A stretch of DNA of 64,000 nt, taken from contig JANRID010000019.1 in assembly GCA_033765305.1 (NCBI GenBank), positions 62,001 through 126,000 on the forward strand, read 5' to 3'. The notes beneath the pieces are model-generated. The model searched no databases, was not told where the DNA came from, and saw only the letters and a program-made list of their open reading frames with translations. Numbering within the stretch: the stretch's first letter is position 1; each line of letters begins with the position of its first letter. The position numbers and the translations under genes were made by a program. The stretch is from RDXT01 sp033765305 (GTDB lineage Bacteria > Bacteroidota > Bacteroidia > J057). Shown in pieces: positions 35,039-44,298 of this stretch.

Positions 35039-35206
35039 ATACGCCCATGTTATATTTTGAACATCCGCTTACTTGATAGTTTGCCGTTTCCCCCGCCTAT
35101 TTTTCCGGTTCGTGTGTGCACACCGGCAATTTGAATAGAATTGAGTAACTTGGCATTCCGATACTTCGCCCGTCAGATCTTCCGGAAGTATAATCTTCTA
35201 CAGGAC

Positions 35207-38200
35207 ATGTGTAAGTTTTTCCTTGCGTCCGCCGTTTTCGCTGCTTGCTTCTTGTTCCCCCTCTATGCGCAGCGGGCCATCCCGCAGCAAACCCAGCAGG
35301 AGATTCAGACCCAGCTTGCCGAAGCGGAGGCATTCGCTTCGCAAGGCAACCGCAACGAGGCCGCCCGCCGCTACAACCAGGCCGCCCAGACCTACTGGGA
35401 CTACGACCATTCGGACGAGGCGCTGCTGTACTTCGGCAAATCGCTGGCCCTGAACCAGGAACTCGGCAATATGCAGGCCGTTAAGTCGATCTACAACTTC
35501 ATGGGCCTCATCTACACCGATACGAAGCAGTATGACAAGTCCCTGGAGATGTTCAACAAGGCCCTGGCGCTCATCCGCCAGTCGGGCCGGCGGGACCAGA
35601 ACCTGGCCGAAGCCCTGAAGAACATCGCCTTTGCCTACGAGTCCCAGGGCCGCCCCGATCAGGCCATCCCCCACCTCGAAGAAGCCTTCAAGGTGGCCCA
35701 GGAAATGAACAACATGAGCCTGATGCGCTCCACGGCCTTCAACCTGGCGGATAATTACCGCAAAACCGGCAATAAGCAGAAGGAGCTCGAATACCTCGAT
35801 GTCTTCAACCTCCTCGACAAGGAGGTCGTGAAGTCCGAAGCCCTCGATGCCAAGGCCCAGGCCGAGCAGGCCCAGAACGCCGCCCGCCAGCAGGTGATCG
35901 CCAGCCAGCAGCAGACCCTCCAGATCCAGCAGCAGGTCCAGGGCCTCTCCGAAGCGCTCAAAACCAAGGACAGCCTCGCCTTCATCCTCCAGCAGCAAAA
36001 CCAGCTGCTCGAAAAGGACAAACAGCTCCAGGAGCAGAACGAGCAGATGCGCCTCACCCGCGAGCGCAACTTCCGATATGCCTTCATGAGCATCAGCGGC
36101 ATCGTGCTGCTCATCGGCCTGGGATTCTGGCAGCGCTACCGCTACCGCCAGCAGCAGGCGCTCTTTCAGCTGGAGCAGGAGCGCGTGAAGCAGCTGGAGC
36201 AGATCGACCGGCTGAAGGACCAGTTTCTGGCCAATACCTCCCACGAGCTGCGTACGCCGCTCAACGGCATCATCGGCATCGCCGAATCGCTCTTCGACGG
36301 CGCCGATACGGGCACTTCCAACAACTGGAAGGAAAATCTGGAGCTGATCATTTCCTCCGGCAAACGCCTGAGCAATCTGGTCAATGATATTCTGGATTTC
36401 TCCAAGCTCCGCAACCACGACCTGGACCTGGCCTCCAAGCCGCTCGATATCCGCTCGGTGGCCGATCTGGTGCTCAAAATCAATGCGCCCAGCGTGCGCG
36501 GCAAGGATCTGAAGCTGGTCAACGACATTCCGGCCAACCTGCCCTTTGCCTACGGCGACGAGGAGCGCCTGGAGCAGGTGCTGCACAATCTGGTGGGCAA
36601 TGCGGTGAAATTTACCGACAAAGGCACGGTGCGCGTCAGCGCCCGGCAGGACGGCAGCTTCATCGAGGTAGCCGTCGCCGATACCGGCATCGGGATTCCC
36701 CGGGAAAAGTTCGAGGCGATCTTCCGCGAATTCGAGCAGGTGGACGGCTCCATCACCCGCGCCTACGGCGGCACAGGCCTGGGCCTCGTGATTGCCCAGC
36801 AGCTCATCGAGCTGCACGGCGGCCGGATCTGGGTGGACTCCGAGATCGGCAAGGGCTCTACGTTTTATTTTACCCTGCCCACCGCGCCTGCCGATCTCAA
36901 GCCCGAACCCCGCCAGAATCCCATCCGCGGCTTCCATTCGCCGGCAGCTCCGGCGGCGGCGCCCGCAGCGCCCCGCGTGGCGTTCAGCAGCATCGCCTCC
37001 AACGGCAATACCATCCGCATTCTCTCCGTGGACGATGAGGCCATCAACCAGCAGGTGCTCAAAAACCACCTCTCCGGCTCGCATTTCGAGATTACCCAGG
37101 CCATGAGCGGCGACGAAGCCCTGCAGGCCATCAATTCCGGCGCCCATTTCGACCTGGTGATCCTCGATGTGATGATGCCCCGCATGTCGGGCTATGAGGT
37201 CTGCGAACGGATCCGGGAAAAGTACCTGCCCTCCGAACTGCCGATCATCATGATCACGGCCAAAAATCAGATCGAAGACCTGGTCCAGGGCCTCGCGACC
37301 GGCGCCAATGATTACCTCGCCAAGCCTTTCTCCAAAGACGAGTTCCTGGCCCGCGTCAAAACCCATATCAACCTCCACCGCATCAACCGCGCCACGAGCA
37401 AATTTGTGCCTACCGCGTTCATCCGCTCGCTGGGCAAGGAAAGCATCACCGAGATTACCCTCGGCGATCAGGTGCAGCGCACGGTGACGGTCATGTTCTC
37501 CGACATCCGCAACTACACGGGCCTGGCGGAGAAAATGACGCCGGAGGAGACCTTCCAGTTCGTCAATGCCTTCCACGGCCGCATGGGCCCCATTATCTCC
37601 GGCCAGCGCGGCTTCGTAAACCAATACCTGGGCGATGGCATTATGGCGGTATTCCCTGAAAGTGTGGAGGATGCGCTCAAAGCCGCCATCGGCATGCAGG
37701 ATACGCTGCGCGAATACAACCAGTCCCGCATCCGCCGGAGCCGCTCCCCCATCGGGGTCGGCATCGGTCTGCATACCGGCCCGCTGGTGATGGGCATCAT
37801 CGGCGACTCGCAGCGCATGGATGCCGCGACCATCTCGGATACGGTGAATACGGCCTCGCGCATGGAAGGCCTCACGAAATACTATGGCGCGAAGATTCTG
37901 CTCAGCGAGCAAACGCTGGCCGCTATCCCGCAATCGGCGCAGTACCACTTCCGCTTCCTCGGCAAGGTGCAGGTGAAAGGCAAGCAGGAGCCGCTCAAGA
38001 TCTACGAATGCCTCAACGGCCTTAGCCCGGAGGACTTTGAGCTGGTTATGGCTACCCGCGGCGCTTTCCAGGAGGCGATGGACCAGTACCTTAAGCGCGA
38101 CTTTGAGCATGCCCTGCTGGGATTCAAGCGCGTGCTGGGCGATAATCCTGAAGATCTGGCTGCGCATCTCTTCCTGACCCGCTCCGTCCAGCATCTCAAC

Positions 38201-38251
38201 GCCTCGGTGCCTGCCGACTGGAACGGGGTGGAGCTGATGGAGGCGAAGTAA
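35207..38251 (+). CDS. TPR / histidine kinase / receiver / class III nucleotide cyclase fusion protein
   Basis: 1014 residues from the ATG at 35207, which begins a signal peptide (MCKFFLASAVFAACFLFPLYAQ). TPR repeats fill ~30-190, a Gln-rich coiled coil ~215-290, one membrane span ~292-312. The kinase has SHELRTPLNGII (His ~345), N-box VLHNLVGNAVKF (~457), and GGTGLGLVIAQQL. A receiver domain at ~603-725 has VDDE and the phospho-Asp in LVILDVMMP (~653) plus K in YLAKPF. The last domain (~758-928) is a class III cyclase: metal Asp residues in MFSDIRNYTG and LGDGIMAVFP, and transition-state Asn/Arg in DTVNTASRMEG. The adenine-selecting Lys is Gln (VNQYLGD) while the partner Asp is kept. A helical tail follows. 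It should couple periplasmic sensing and phosphorelay directly to cyclic nucleotide synthesis. Confidence 0.93.
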   Translation: MCKFFLASAVFAACFLFPLYAQRAIPQQTQQEIQTQLAEAEAFASQGNRNEAARRYNQAAQTYWDYDHSDEALLYFGKSLALNQELGNMQAVKSIYNFMGLIYTDTKQYDKSLEMFNKALALIRQSGRRDQNLAEALKNIAFAYESQGRPDQAIPHLEEAFKVAQEMNNMSLMRSTAFNLADNYRKTGNKQKELEYLDVFNLLDKEVVKSEALDAKAQAEQAQNAARQQVIASQQQTLQIQQQVQGLSEALKTKDSLAFILQQQNQLLEKDKQLQEQNEQMRLTRERNFRYAFMSISGIVLLIGLGFWQRYRYRQQQALFQLEQERVKQLEQIDRLKDQFLANTSHELRTPLNGIIGIAESLFDGADTGTSNNWKENLELIISSGKRLSNLVNDILDFSKLRNHDLDLASKPLDIRSVADLVLKINAPSVRGKDLKLVNDIPANLPFAYGDEERLEQVLHNLVGNAVKFTDKGTVRVSARQDGSFIEVAVADTGIGIPREKFEAIFREFEQVDGSITRAYGGTGLGLVIAQQLIELHGGRIWVDSEIGKGSTFYFTLPTAPADLKPEPRQNPIRGFHSPAAPAAAPAAPRVAFSSIASNGNTIRILSVDDEAINQQVLKNHLSGSHFEITQAMSGDEALQAINSGAHFDLVILDVMMPRMSGYEVCERIREKYLPSELPIIMITAKNQIEDLVQGLATGANDYLAKPFSKDEFLARVKTHINLHRINRATSKFVPTAFIRSLGKESITEITLGDQVQRTVTVMFSDIRNYTGLAEKMTPEETFQFVNAFHGRMGPIISGQRGFVNQYLGDGIMAVFPESVEDALKAAIGMQDTLREYNQSRIRRSRSPIGVGIGLHTGPLVMGIIGDSQRMDAATISDTVNTASRMEGLTKYYGAKILLSEQTLAAIPQSAQYHFRFLGKVQVKGKQEPLKIYECLNGLSPEDFELVMATRGAFQEAMDQYLKRDFEHALLGFKRVLGDNPEDLAAHLFLTRSVQHLNASVPADWNGVELMEAK

Positions 38252-38274
38252 GCGCGGTACCTCTGCGCCTGCGT

Positions 38275-38311
38275 ATCCCCGCTTATCCGCTGCTGGCGGA
38301 GGAGCGGGGAT
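38275..38311 (+). terminator. Nested terminator hairpin after the kinase-cyclase gene
   Basis: ATCCCCGCT (38275-38283) pairs with AGCGGGGAT (38303-38311), with an inner stem TCCGC/GCGGA (38286-38290, 38296-38300). A second hairpin, TTCAGCC/GGCTGAA (38341-38347, 38363-38369), follows before the M61 gene. Confidence 0.7.
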
Positions 38312-38412
38312 CTTGCTTGAGAAGCAGATGCAACCGAACTTTCAGCCCATCCGTCTGGTTGTGGCTGAAACTGCCCTCAGGCGGCGATTCATTTCCTGCG
38401 TTAACCTGATCC

Positions 38413-40290
38413 ATGCGTACCTCTTTCCTGCTCATCGCCCTGCTGGCTGCTGTGCAGCCGGTCTTCGCGCAGTCCTACCGCTATCAGACCGATCTGGCCT
38501 CGATCCGCGAGGACCGGCTGGAAGTAACCCTGCTCCCGCCGCCGCTCGGCACGCCGGAGGCCGTCTTCCATTTTCCGGCGGTGATCCCAGGCACCTATGC
38601 CACCGCCGACTACGGCCGCCTGGTTTCGGATTTCCGGGCTGAAGATGCTGCGGGCCAGCCCCTGGCTGTCGTCCGTGCGGGCAACAACAGTTTCCGCATC
38701 TCCGGCGCGGACCGCCTGGCCCGCATCCGCTACCGCGTGGATGATTCCTTCGATGCCGGCCTGAAACAGGACCCGATTTTCGAGCCCGCCGGCACCAACC
38801 TGGAGGCTGGCCGCAATGTGGTGATGAACCACGCCGGCTTTTTCGGCTTCTTCGAAGGCCTGGAGGACCTGCCGGTGGAGCTGGAGATCCGCAAGCCGGC
38901 CTCGCTGCATGGGGTGTCGGCGCTGGCGATGCTGGAGCAGTCGCCTGAGCGTCAGGTGTTCCGCGCAGCGGACTACCACCAGCTGATCGACTGCCCCATT
39001 CTCTTTGCAGGGGCTGATACGCTGAGTTTTTGGGTGAATAACACCCGCGTGGAGCTGGCGGTGTACAGCCAGACGGGGGAGCCCTACGCGAGCCGGATCT
39101 ACCGCGAGCTGAAGGCTTCGATGGATGCAATCGCCGCTTTTCTGCCGGAACTGCCGGTGGACCGCTATGCGTTTCTGTTTTATATCGCCGACTACCGGGA
39201 GGCGGGGCGTATGTTTACCAGCCCCGACCCGAGTCTGAAGGATCTGCTGGCCTTTGTCCGCCAGCTGCGCGGCAAGGGCTTCGGCGCGCTGGAGCATGGC
39301 AATTCTTCGGTCTATTTTCTGCCGGATTTTGGGGTCGGCGGGGTCGAAGGGCTGAGCGTGGAGTCGATGATTAAGGATGTGGCGATCCATGAGTTTATGC
39401 ACATCATCACGCCGCTGGGCCTGCATTCGCAGCATATCGGCGATTTCGACTTTGTGGATCCGGTGATGAGCCGCCACCTGTGGCTCTATGAGGGGATTAC
39501 GGAGTATTTCGCCGGGCTGATCCAGGTGCAGGGCGGTCTGATGACTCCGTCCAGGTACGTTTCGGACTATATGCGGGATAAGGTCCGCGCCGGGGATGCG
39601 TTTCCGGAGAAGAAGATGTCGTTTGCGGAAATGAGCGCCGGGGTGCTGGAGAAAAAATACCACAAGCACTACAACCATGTCTATGACCGGGGCGCGGTGC
39701 TGGGTCTGCTGCTGGATATCGAGATTATCCGCCTGACAAATGGGCAGAAAACGCTCCGCGAGGTGGTGCTGGCCCTGCGCGACCGCTACGGCGCGGAGCG
39801 CGCGTTCGATGAGGCAGGGTTTATCCGGGAGTTTGTGGCGGAGGTGCACCCGGATCTGCAGCGCTGGTTCGATGCGTATATCGAGGGCCGGACGGACTGG
39901 GACCTGGCCGGGGGCTTGTTGCCGCTGGGGGTGTCGTACCAGGCGTCCTATACGGCCCGCCTGCCCCGGCATCCGGTGCGGGATAATGATGTCCGGATGG
40001 ATATGCTGGGTCTTTCGGTGTCGAAAACGGGGAAAAAGGAATGGGCCGGCCTGCAGCCGGGCGACCGCCTGCTGCAGGCAGACGTGGATGCGGCGCTGCG
40101 GGATGCGGACGGCAACTGGCTGCCGGAAGGGACGCAGTCGTCGCTGCGGGTGACCCGCAAGGGGAAGGAGCTGCGGCTGCCGCTCGAAATCCGCTATGAA
40201 ACGGTGAAGCGGACAGATGGGCTGGAATGGCTGGGGGCACCTTCGGCGGAACAGGCGCGCCTGCGCGCCGTGTGGCTGGGGAAGGAGTGA
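38413..40290 (+). CDS. M61 family (glycyl aminopeptidase-like) metallopeptidase
   Basis: 625 residues with signal peptide MRTSFLLIALLAAVQPVFAQ. The zinc-binding HEFMH motif (IHEFMHIITPL) falls at ~326-330 and the third ligand in LYEGITEYFAG at ~359-364, the M61 pattern. The N-terminal beta domain (YRYQTDLASIREDRLEVTLLPP ... FPAVIPGTYATADYGRLVSDF) is typical of the family. A C-terminal PDZ-like domain covers ~510-600 (LGLSVSKTGKKEWAGLQPGDRLLQADVDA). It should act in the periplasm on peptides. Terminators flank it, so it is probably monocistronic. Confidence 0.93.
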   Translation: MRTSFLLIALLAAVQPVFAQSYRYQTDLASIREDRLEVTLLPPPLGTPEAVFHFPAVIPGTYATADYGRLVSDFRAEDAAGQPLAVVRAGNNSFRISGADRLARIRYRVDDSFDAGLKQDPIFEPAGTNLEAGRNVVMNHAGFFGFFEGLEDLPVELEIRKPASLHGVSALAMLEQSPERQVFRAADYHQLIDCPILFAGADTLSFWVNNTRVELAVYSQTGEPYASRIYRELKASMDAIAAFLPELPVDRYAFLFYIADYREAGRMFTSPDPSLKDLLAFVRQLRGKGFGALEHGNSSVYFLPDFGVGGVEGLSVESMIKDVAIHEFMHIITPLGLHSQHIGDFDFVDPVMSRHLWLYEGITEYFAGLIQVQGGLMTPSRYVSDYMRDKVRAGDAFPEKKMSFAEMSAGVLEKKYHKHYNHVYDRGAVLGLLLDIEIIRLTNGQKTLREVVLALRDRYGAERAFDEAGFIREFVAEVHPDLQRWFDAYIEGRTDWDLAGGLLPLGVSYQASYTARLPRHPVRDNDVRMDMLGLSVSKTGKKEWAGLQPGDRLLQADVDAALRDADGNWLPEGTQSSLRVTRKGKELRLPLEIRYETVKRTDGLEWLGAPSAEQARLRAVWLGKE

Positions 40291-40300
40291 GGGAGAGCTT

Positions 40301-40320
40301 CCCCCCCGGATACGGGGGGG
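40301..40320 (+). terminator. GC-rich hairpin after the M61 peptidase gene
   Basis: Seven Cs (40301-40307) face seven Gs (40314-40320) around a 6-base loop, 10 bases after the stop. No T-run follows. Confidence 0.5.
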
Positions 40321-40427
40321 CCAGGGGGGGAGGCAGGCACCGGCGCAGCCGCACAGCCAGCATGCGCATCCGGAGTCTGAAATCCCGCATCACGCCAGGG
40401 CTCCCGCACGCGAACCGCTCAAAATGC

Positions 40428-40435
40428 TACCTTTG
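40428..40435 (+). promoter_or_regulatory. -7 box (TACCTTTG) for the E1 dehydrogenase gene
   Basis: Exact TAnnTTTG match 17 bases before the ATG at 40453; no clear -33 element. Confidence 0.45.
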
Positions 40436-40452
40436 CCTTCCAATCAGCCGAT

Positions 40453-42543
40453 ATGATGCCTGCTGCTGTTGCCGCCCCTGCGCCTGAATCGCTTGCCCCG
40501 GAGCTCCTGCTCCGGTATTGGCGCCACATGTGCGCTGCCGCTGCGATGAGCGCGCACTTTGAGGCCCGGAAACAGGACATCCGCTACGTGCACGCCACCG
40601 CCCGCGGACATGATGCCATTCAGGTTGCACTCGGCGTGCACCTGCTGCCTCGCGACTACGTGGCACCCTACTACCGTGATGATGCGCTGCTGCTCGGCAT
40701 CGGCATCAGCCCGGAGGAGCTGATGCTGCAACTGCTCGCCAAACGCGACGATCCCTTTTCCGGCGGCAGGGCCTACTACGCGCACCCCAGCCTGAATCGT
40801 CCGGACCTGCCGAAAATTCCCCACCAGTCTTCCGCTACGGGCATGCAGGCCATCCCGGCTACCGGGCTGGCGCAGGGCGTGCAATATCTGGAGCGGCAGG
40901 GACACTCGGCCTATGCGCCGGGCGAACCCCTGCCGGTCGTGGTCTGTTCGATTGGCGATGGGGCCATGACGGAAGGAGAGGTGTCGGAGGCGCTGCAAAT
41001 GGCGGCTTTGCACCAGTATCCCATCCTGTATCTCGTACAGGACAATGGATGGGGCATTTCGGCCAAAGGAGCAGAAATGTACGCTCAGGATGCCGCCGCG
41101 TTCGCTGCCGGATTCCGCGGGCTCCGGACCCGGAGCGTGGACGGCAGCGACTTCGCCTCGTCTTTCCAGGCAGTTGCGGAGATCCTGGCCGACATCCGCC
41201 TCGAACGGCGGCCCTGGCTGCTGCATGCCCGCGTTCCGCTGCTCAGCCACCATACCTCCGGTGTCCGCAAAGAGTGGTACCGCGACGACCTCGATCTGCA
41301 CATCGTCCAGGACCCGCTGCCCCGCATGGAGCAATGGCTCCTGAGCCTGGGCCTGGACGCCCCGGCCCTCCACGCGGTCCGCGAAGCAGCCCGGCAGGAG
41401 GTGCTCGATGCTTTCGAACGCGCGCTCCACGCCCCGGAGCCGGACCCGCACAGGCTCGCACCTACCGTCTATGCGCCAGCGGCAGTCACCGAGGAGCAGG
41501 GAGAACGCCATCCCGCAGGCGCACAGGAGGTCGTAATGGTCGATGCAGCGCTGCATGCCGTGGACCGGATTCTCGCCGAATTTCCCGAGGCCCTGCTCTA
41601 CGGCCAGGATGTAGGCGGCACCCTTGGCGGCGTATTCCGAGAGGCAGCCCTGCTCACCCAGAGATACGGCCCGGCACGGGTCTTCAATACCCCCATCCAG
41701 GAGGCCTACATCATCGGCAGCACCGTCGGCATGTCGGTAGCAGGCTGCAAGCCCATCGTGGAGATCCAGTTCGCGGATTACATGTGGCCGGGCTTCAATC
41801 AGCTCTTCGCCGAGGTGAGCCGGTCGTATTATTTGTCCAATGGCAAATGGCCCGTGCAGGCGCTTATCCGCGTGCCTACCGGCGCCTACGGCGGCGGCGG
41901 CCCGTTTCATTCCTCCAGCATCGAATCGGCAGTCCTCACCATCCGGGGGGTCAAGGTGGTCTATCCCTCCAACGCCGCCGATATGAAAGGCCTCCTCCGC
42001 GCAGCCTTTCTCGACCCGAATCCCGTGGTACTCTTCGAGCATAAAGGCCTGTACTGGAGCAAGGTGCCCGGCAGCAAAGAGGCCAAAACGCCCGAACCCT
42101 CGGACGATTATGTAATTCCGCTGGGGAAGGCCCGGATCTATCAGGCTGCCGATCCGGCAAAAATCCGCAGCGGCGAAAGTGCGGTGGTAATCACCTACGG
42201 CATGGGCGTGCATTGGGCGCGCAATGCCGCGGCCCGCTACCCCGGCCAGATCGAAATTCTCGATCTGCGCACGCTGGAGCCGCTGGACTGGGAGGCAGTG
42301 CTGGAGGCAGTGCGCCGGCATGGCAAGGTGCTGATTGTCACGGAGGAATGCCTGCCGAATTCGTTCGCCGAGGCCCTGGCGGGCCGGATCTCGTTTCACG
42401 CCTTTACGGATCTCGATGCGCCGGTGCACCTCCTCGGTGCGCTGCCGCTGCCGGCAGTGCCCCTGAATCTCGGCCTGGAATCCTACATGCTGCCCAATGC
42501 GGAGAAAACAGCAGCCAAGCTGGACGAGCTCCTCGCCTGGTAA
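40453..42543 (+). CDS. Fused alpha/beta E1 component of a branched-chain-type 2-oxoacid dehydrogenase
   Basis: 696 residues. Residues ~20-340 are the E1 alpha part: RYVHATARGHDAIQVALG, APYYRDDALLLGIGISPEELM, and the thiamine-diphosphate motif GDGAMTEGEVSEALQMAALHQYP...QDN (~169-200). Residues ~358-696 are the E1 beta part: LLYGQDVGGTLGGVFREAALL, FNTPIQEAYIIGSTVGMSVAG, VEIQFADYMWPGFNQL, and FEHKGLYWSK. A ~30-residue linker joins them. It decarboxylates a 2-oxoacid (most likely branched-chain, by family resemblance) and reductively acylates a lipoyl E2; neither E2 nor E3 is visible in the window. The fused form is common in Bacteroidota. Begins with two adjacent ATGs (40453, 40456). Confidence 0.93.
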   Translation: MMPAAVAAPAPESLAPELLLRYWRHMCAAAAMSAHFEARKQDIRYVHATARGHDAIQVALGVHLLPRDYVAPYYRDDALLLGIGISPEELMLQLLAKRDDPFSGGRAYYAHPSLNRPDLPKIPHQSSATGMQAIPATGLAQGVQYLERQGHSAYAPGEPLPVVVCSIGDGAMTEGEVSEALQMAALHQYPILYLVQDNGWGISAKGAEMYAQDAAAFAAGFRGLRTRSVDGSDFASSFQAVAEILADIRLERRPWLLHARVPLLSHHTSGVRKEWYRDDLDLHIVQDPLPRMEQWLLSLGLDAPALHAVREAARQEVLDAFERALHAPEPDPHRLAPTVYAPAAVTEEQGERHPAGAQEVVMVDAALHAVDRILAEFPEALLYGQDVGGTLGGVFREAALLTQRYGPARVFNTPIQEAYIIGSTVGMSVAGCKPIVEIQFADYMWPGFNQLFAEVSRSYYLSNGKWPVQALIRVPTGAYGGGGPFHSSSIESAVLTIRGVKVVYPSNAADMKGLLRAAFLDPNPVVLFEHKGLYWSKVPGSKEAKTPEPSDDYVIPLGKARIYQAADPAKIRSGESAVVITYGMGVHWARNAAARYPGQIEILDLRTLEPLDWEAVLEAVRRHGKVLIVTEECLPNSFAEALAGRISFHAFTDLDAPVHLLGALPLPAVPLNLGLESYMLPNAEKTAAKLDELLAW

Positions 42544-42628
42544 TCCGCCAATTCGTTCCGAAAAACCCTGTATGCATTCCCTGTTTTTTGTGTAATATGC
42601 AGATCCTGAACGATACTCCGGGATCTGT

Positions 42629-44278
42629 ATGCTGCGTACCCTGATGCTGTTGCTGGCCGGCCTGCTGTCCGGCGCATTCCTCACCCTGACGCTGATCCGT
42701 AAACCGCTGACAGCGGCAATGGTCGCCCAGGCAGAACAGATAATCGGCCTGGAATTTACGCCCGCCGAGCGCGACAGCATGCTCCCGCTGCTGGAGCAAA
42801 ACCGGGCCGCGTTCGATTCCCTCCGGAAGCAGTCCTTTCCCAACAGCCTTCTGCCTGCGCTGGTCTTTGACCCGCTGCCGCCGGGAGTTTCCCTGCCCGC
42901 AGGCGAGGACCGCTTCAGCCCCCTGCCGCCCCCGCCGGCGGTTCTGCCCGCCGACCGCGAAGCGCTGGCCTTCTATTCGGTCCGCCAGCTCAGCGAGCTG
43001 ATCCGCAGCCGCCAGATCACCTCCGTGGAGCTTACCCGCTTCTTTCTCGACCGGATCAAACGCTACGATCCGGTATTGCACTGCGCCATCACCCTCATGG
43101 AAGCGCCGGCGCTGGAGCAGGCAGCCCGCATGGACCGCGAATTGCAGTCAGGCCTGTACCGGGGGCCGCTGCACGGGATTCCCTACGGCGCGAAAGATCT
43201 GCTCTTTACCCGTCAGGCACCTACTTCCTTTGGCGCTGCGCCCTACCGAGGCCAGCAAGCAGAAGAGGATGCGGCCGTGATCCGCAAGCTCGATGCCGCC
43301 GGCGCCGTGCTGGTTGCCAAGCTGTCCCTGGGAGAGCTGGCCATGGACGATGTCTGGTTCGGCGGGCGCACCCGCAATCCCTGGAATCCCGAAACCGGCT
43401 CCAGCGGCTCGTCTGCCGGGTCGGCTTCCGCAGTAGCCGCAGGGCTGGTGCCGTTTGCGATCGGCTCCGAGACCTGGGGCTCTATCGTATCGCCGGCCAC
43501 CGTCTGCGGGGTCACCGGGCTGCGGCCCAGCTTTGGCATGGTCAGCCGCCAAGGCGCCATGGCGCTCAGCTGGAGCATGGACAAACTGGGCCCTATGGCC
43601 CGGACGGCGGAGGATTGCGCCTTCGTCTTCGAGGCCATCCGGGGCCGCGATCCGCACGATCCGTCCACCGTGCAGGTTCCTTTCCGCTATCACCCCGCCG
43701 GCCTGCCGCGAAAACTCCGCATTGGGTACCTCCGGGACGACTTCGGCAAGACCTACCGGGGAAAGGCCCAGGACGAAGCTGCCCTGGCGCAGCTTCGCGC
43801 CATGGGGCACGAACTGGTGCCAGTGGCATTTTCCGAATTCCCGGACATCAGTTTCCTGCTGATGGCGGAGGCCGCCGCCGCTTTCGATGAGCTGACCCGC
43901 AGCAACCGCGATGACCTGCTGGCCCAGCAAGGCCGCTATAATTGGCCTAACTTCTACCGGAGTGCCCGTCTGATCCCGGCGGTGGAATACATCCAGGCCA
44001 ACCGCCACCGCTCCCGCCTGATCGCGGAGGCGCATCGTGTGCTCCAGACCGTGGATCTGATCGTGGCACCATCGCTCGAAGGCAATTCCTTGCTGCTCAC
44101 CAACCTCACCGGCCACCCTTCGGTCACCCTGCCCAACGGATTTGACCCCAAGGACCGCCTGCCGACAAGCATCACCTTCATCGGCCGCCTGTACGAAGAC
44201 GGCCCGCTGCTGGCGCTGGCGCAGCAATACCAGCAAGCTACCCGCTTCCATCTGGAGCATCCGGTGCTCCCCCGATGA
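42629..44278 (+). CDS. Membrane-anchored amidase-signature family hydrolase
   Basis: 549 residues. An N-terminal hydrophobic anchor (LRTLMLLLAGLLSGAFLTLTLI) precedes a ~75-residue linker. The amidase-signature core follows: catalytic Lys in GIPYGAKDLLF (~188), the Ser/Gly-rich TGSSGSSAGSASAVAAGLVPFAIGSE (split by residues 255-281), cis-Ser and nucleophile in SETWGSIVSPATVCG (~280-294). Ser-cisSer-Lys is therefore intact. GLRPSFGMVSRQGAM and a C-terminal VDLIVAPSLEG also fit. The family hydrolyses amides, including glutamyl-tRNA as GatA; the anchor and the lack of gatB/gatC argue against GatA. Substrate unknown. Followed 20 bases later by the PhoD gene. Confidence 0.9.
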   Translation: MLRTLMLLLAGLLSGAFLTLTLIRKPLTAAMVAQAEQIIGLEFTPAERDSMLPLLEQNRAAFDSLRKQSFPNSLLPALVFDPLPPGVSLPAGEDRFSPLPPPPAVLPADREALAFYSVRQLSELIRSRQITSVELTRFFLDRIKRYDPVLHCAITLMEAPALEQAARMDRELQSGLYRGPLHGIPYGAKDLLFTRQAPTSFGAAPYRGQQAEEDAAVIRKLDAAGAVLVAKLSLGELAMDDVWFGGRTRNPWNPETGSSGSSAGSASAVAAGLVPFAIGSETWGSIVSPATVCGVTGLRPSFGMVSRQGAMALSWSMDKLGPMARTAEDCAFVFEAIRGRDPHDPSTVQVPFRYHPAGLPRKLRIGYLRDDFGKTYRGKAQDEAALAQLRAMGHELVPVAFSEFPDISFLLMAEAAAAFDELTRSNRDDLLAQQGRYNWPNFYRSARLIPAVEYIQANRHRSRLIAEAHRVLQTVDLIVAPSLEGNSLLLTNLTGHPSVTLPNGFDPKDRLPTSITFIGRLYEDGPLLALAQQYQQATRFHLEHPVLPR

Positions 44279-44298
44279 TGTACTGATATTCGCCAAGT

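Noticed and set aside
35198..38194. 998-codon open frame antisense to the kinase-cyclase gene
   Set aside because: Same shadow effect; no recognisable domain, and the plus strand encodes intact catalytic motifs throughout.
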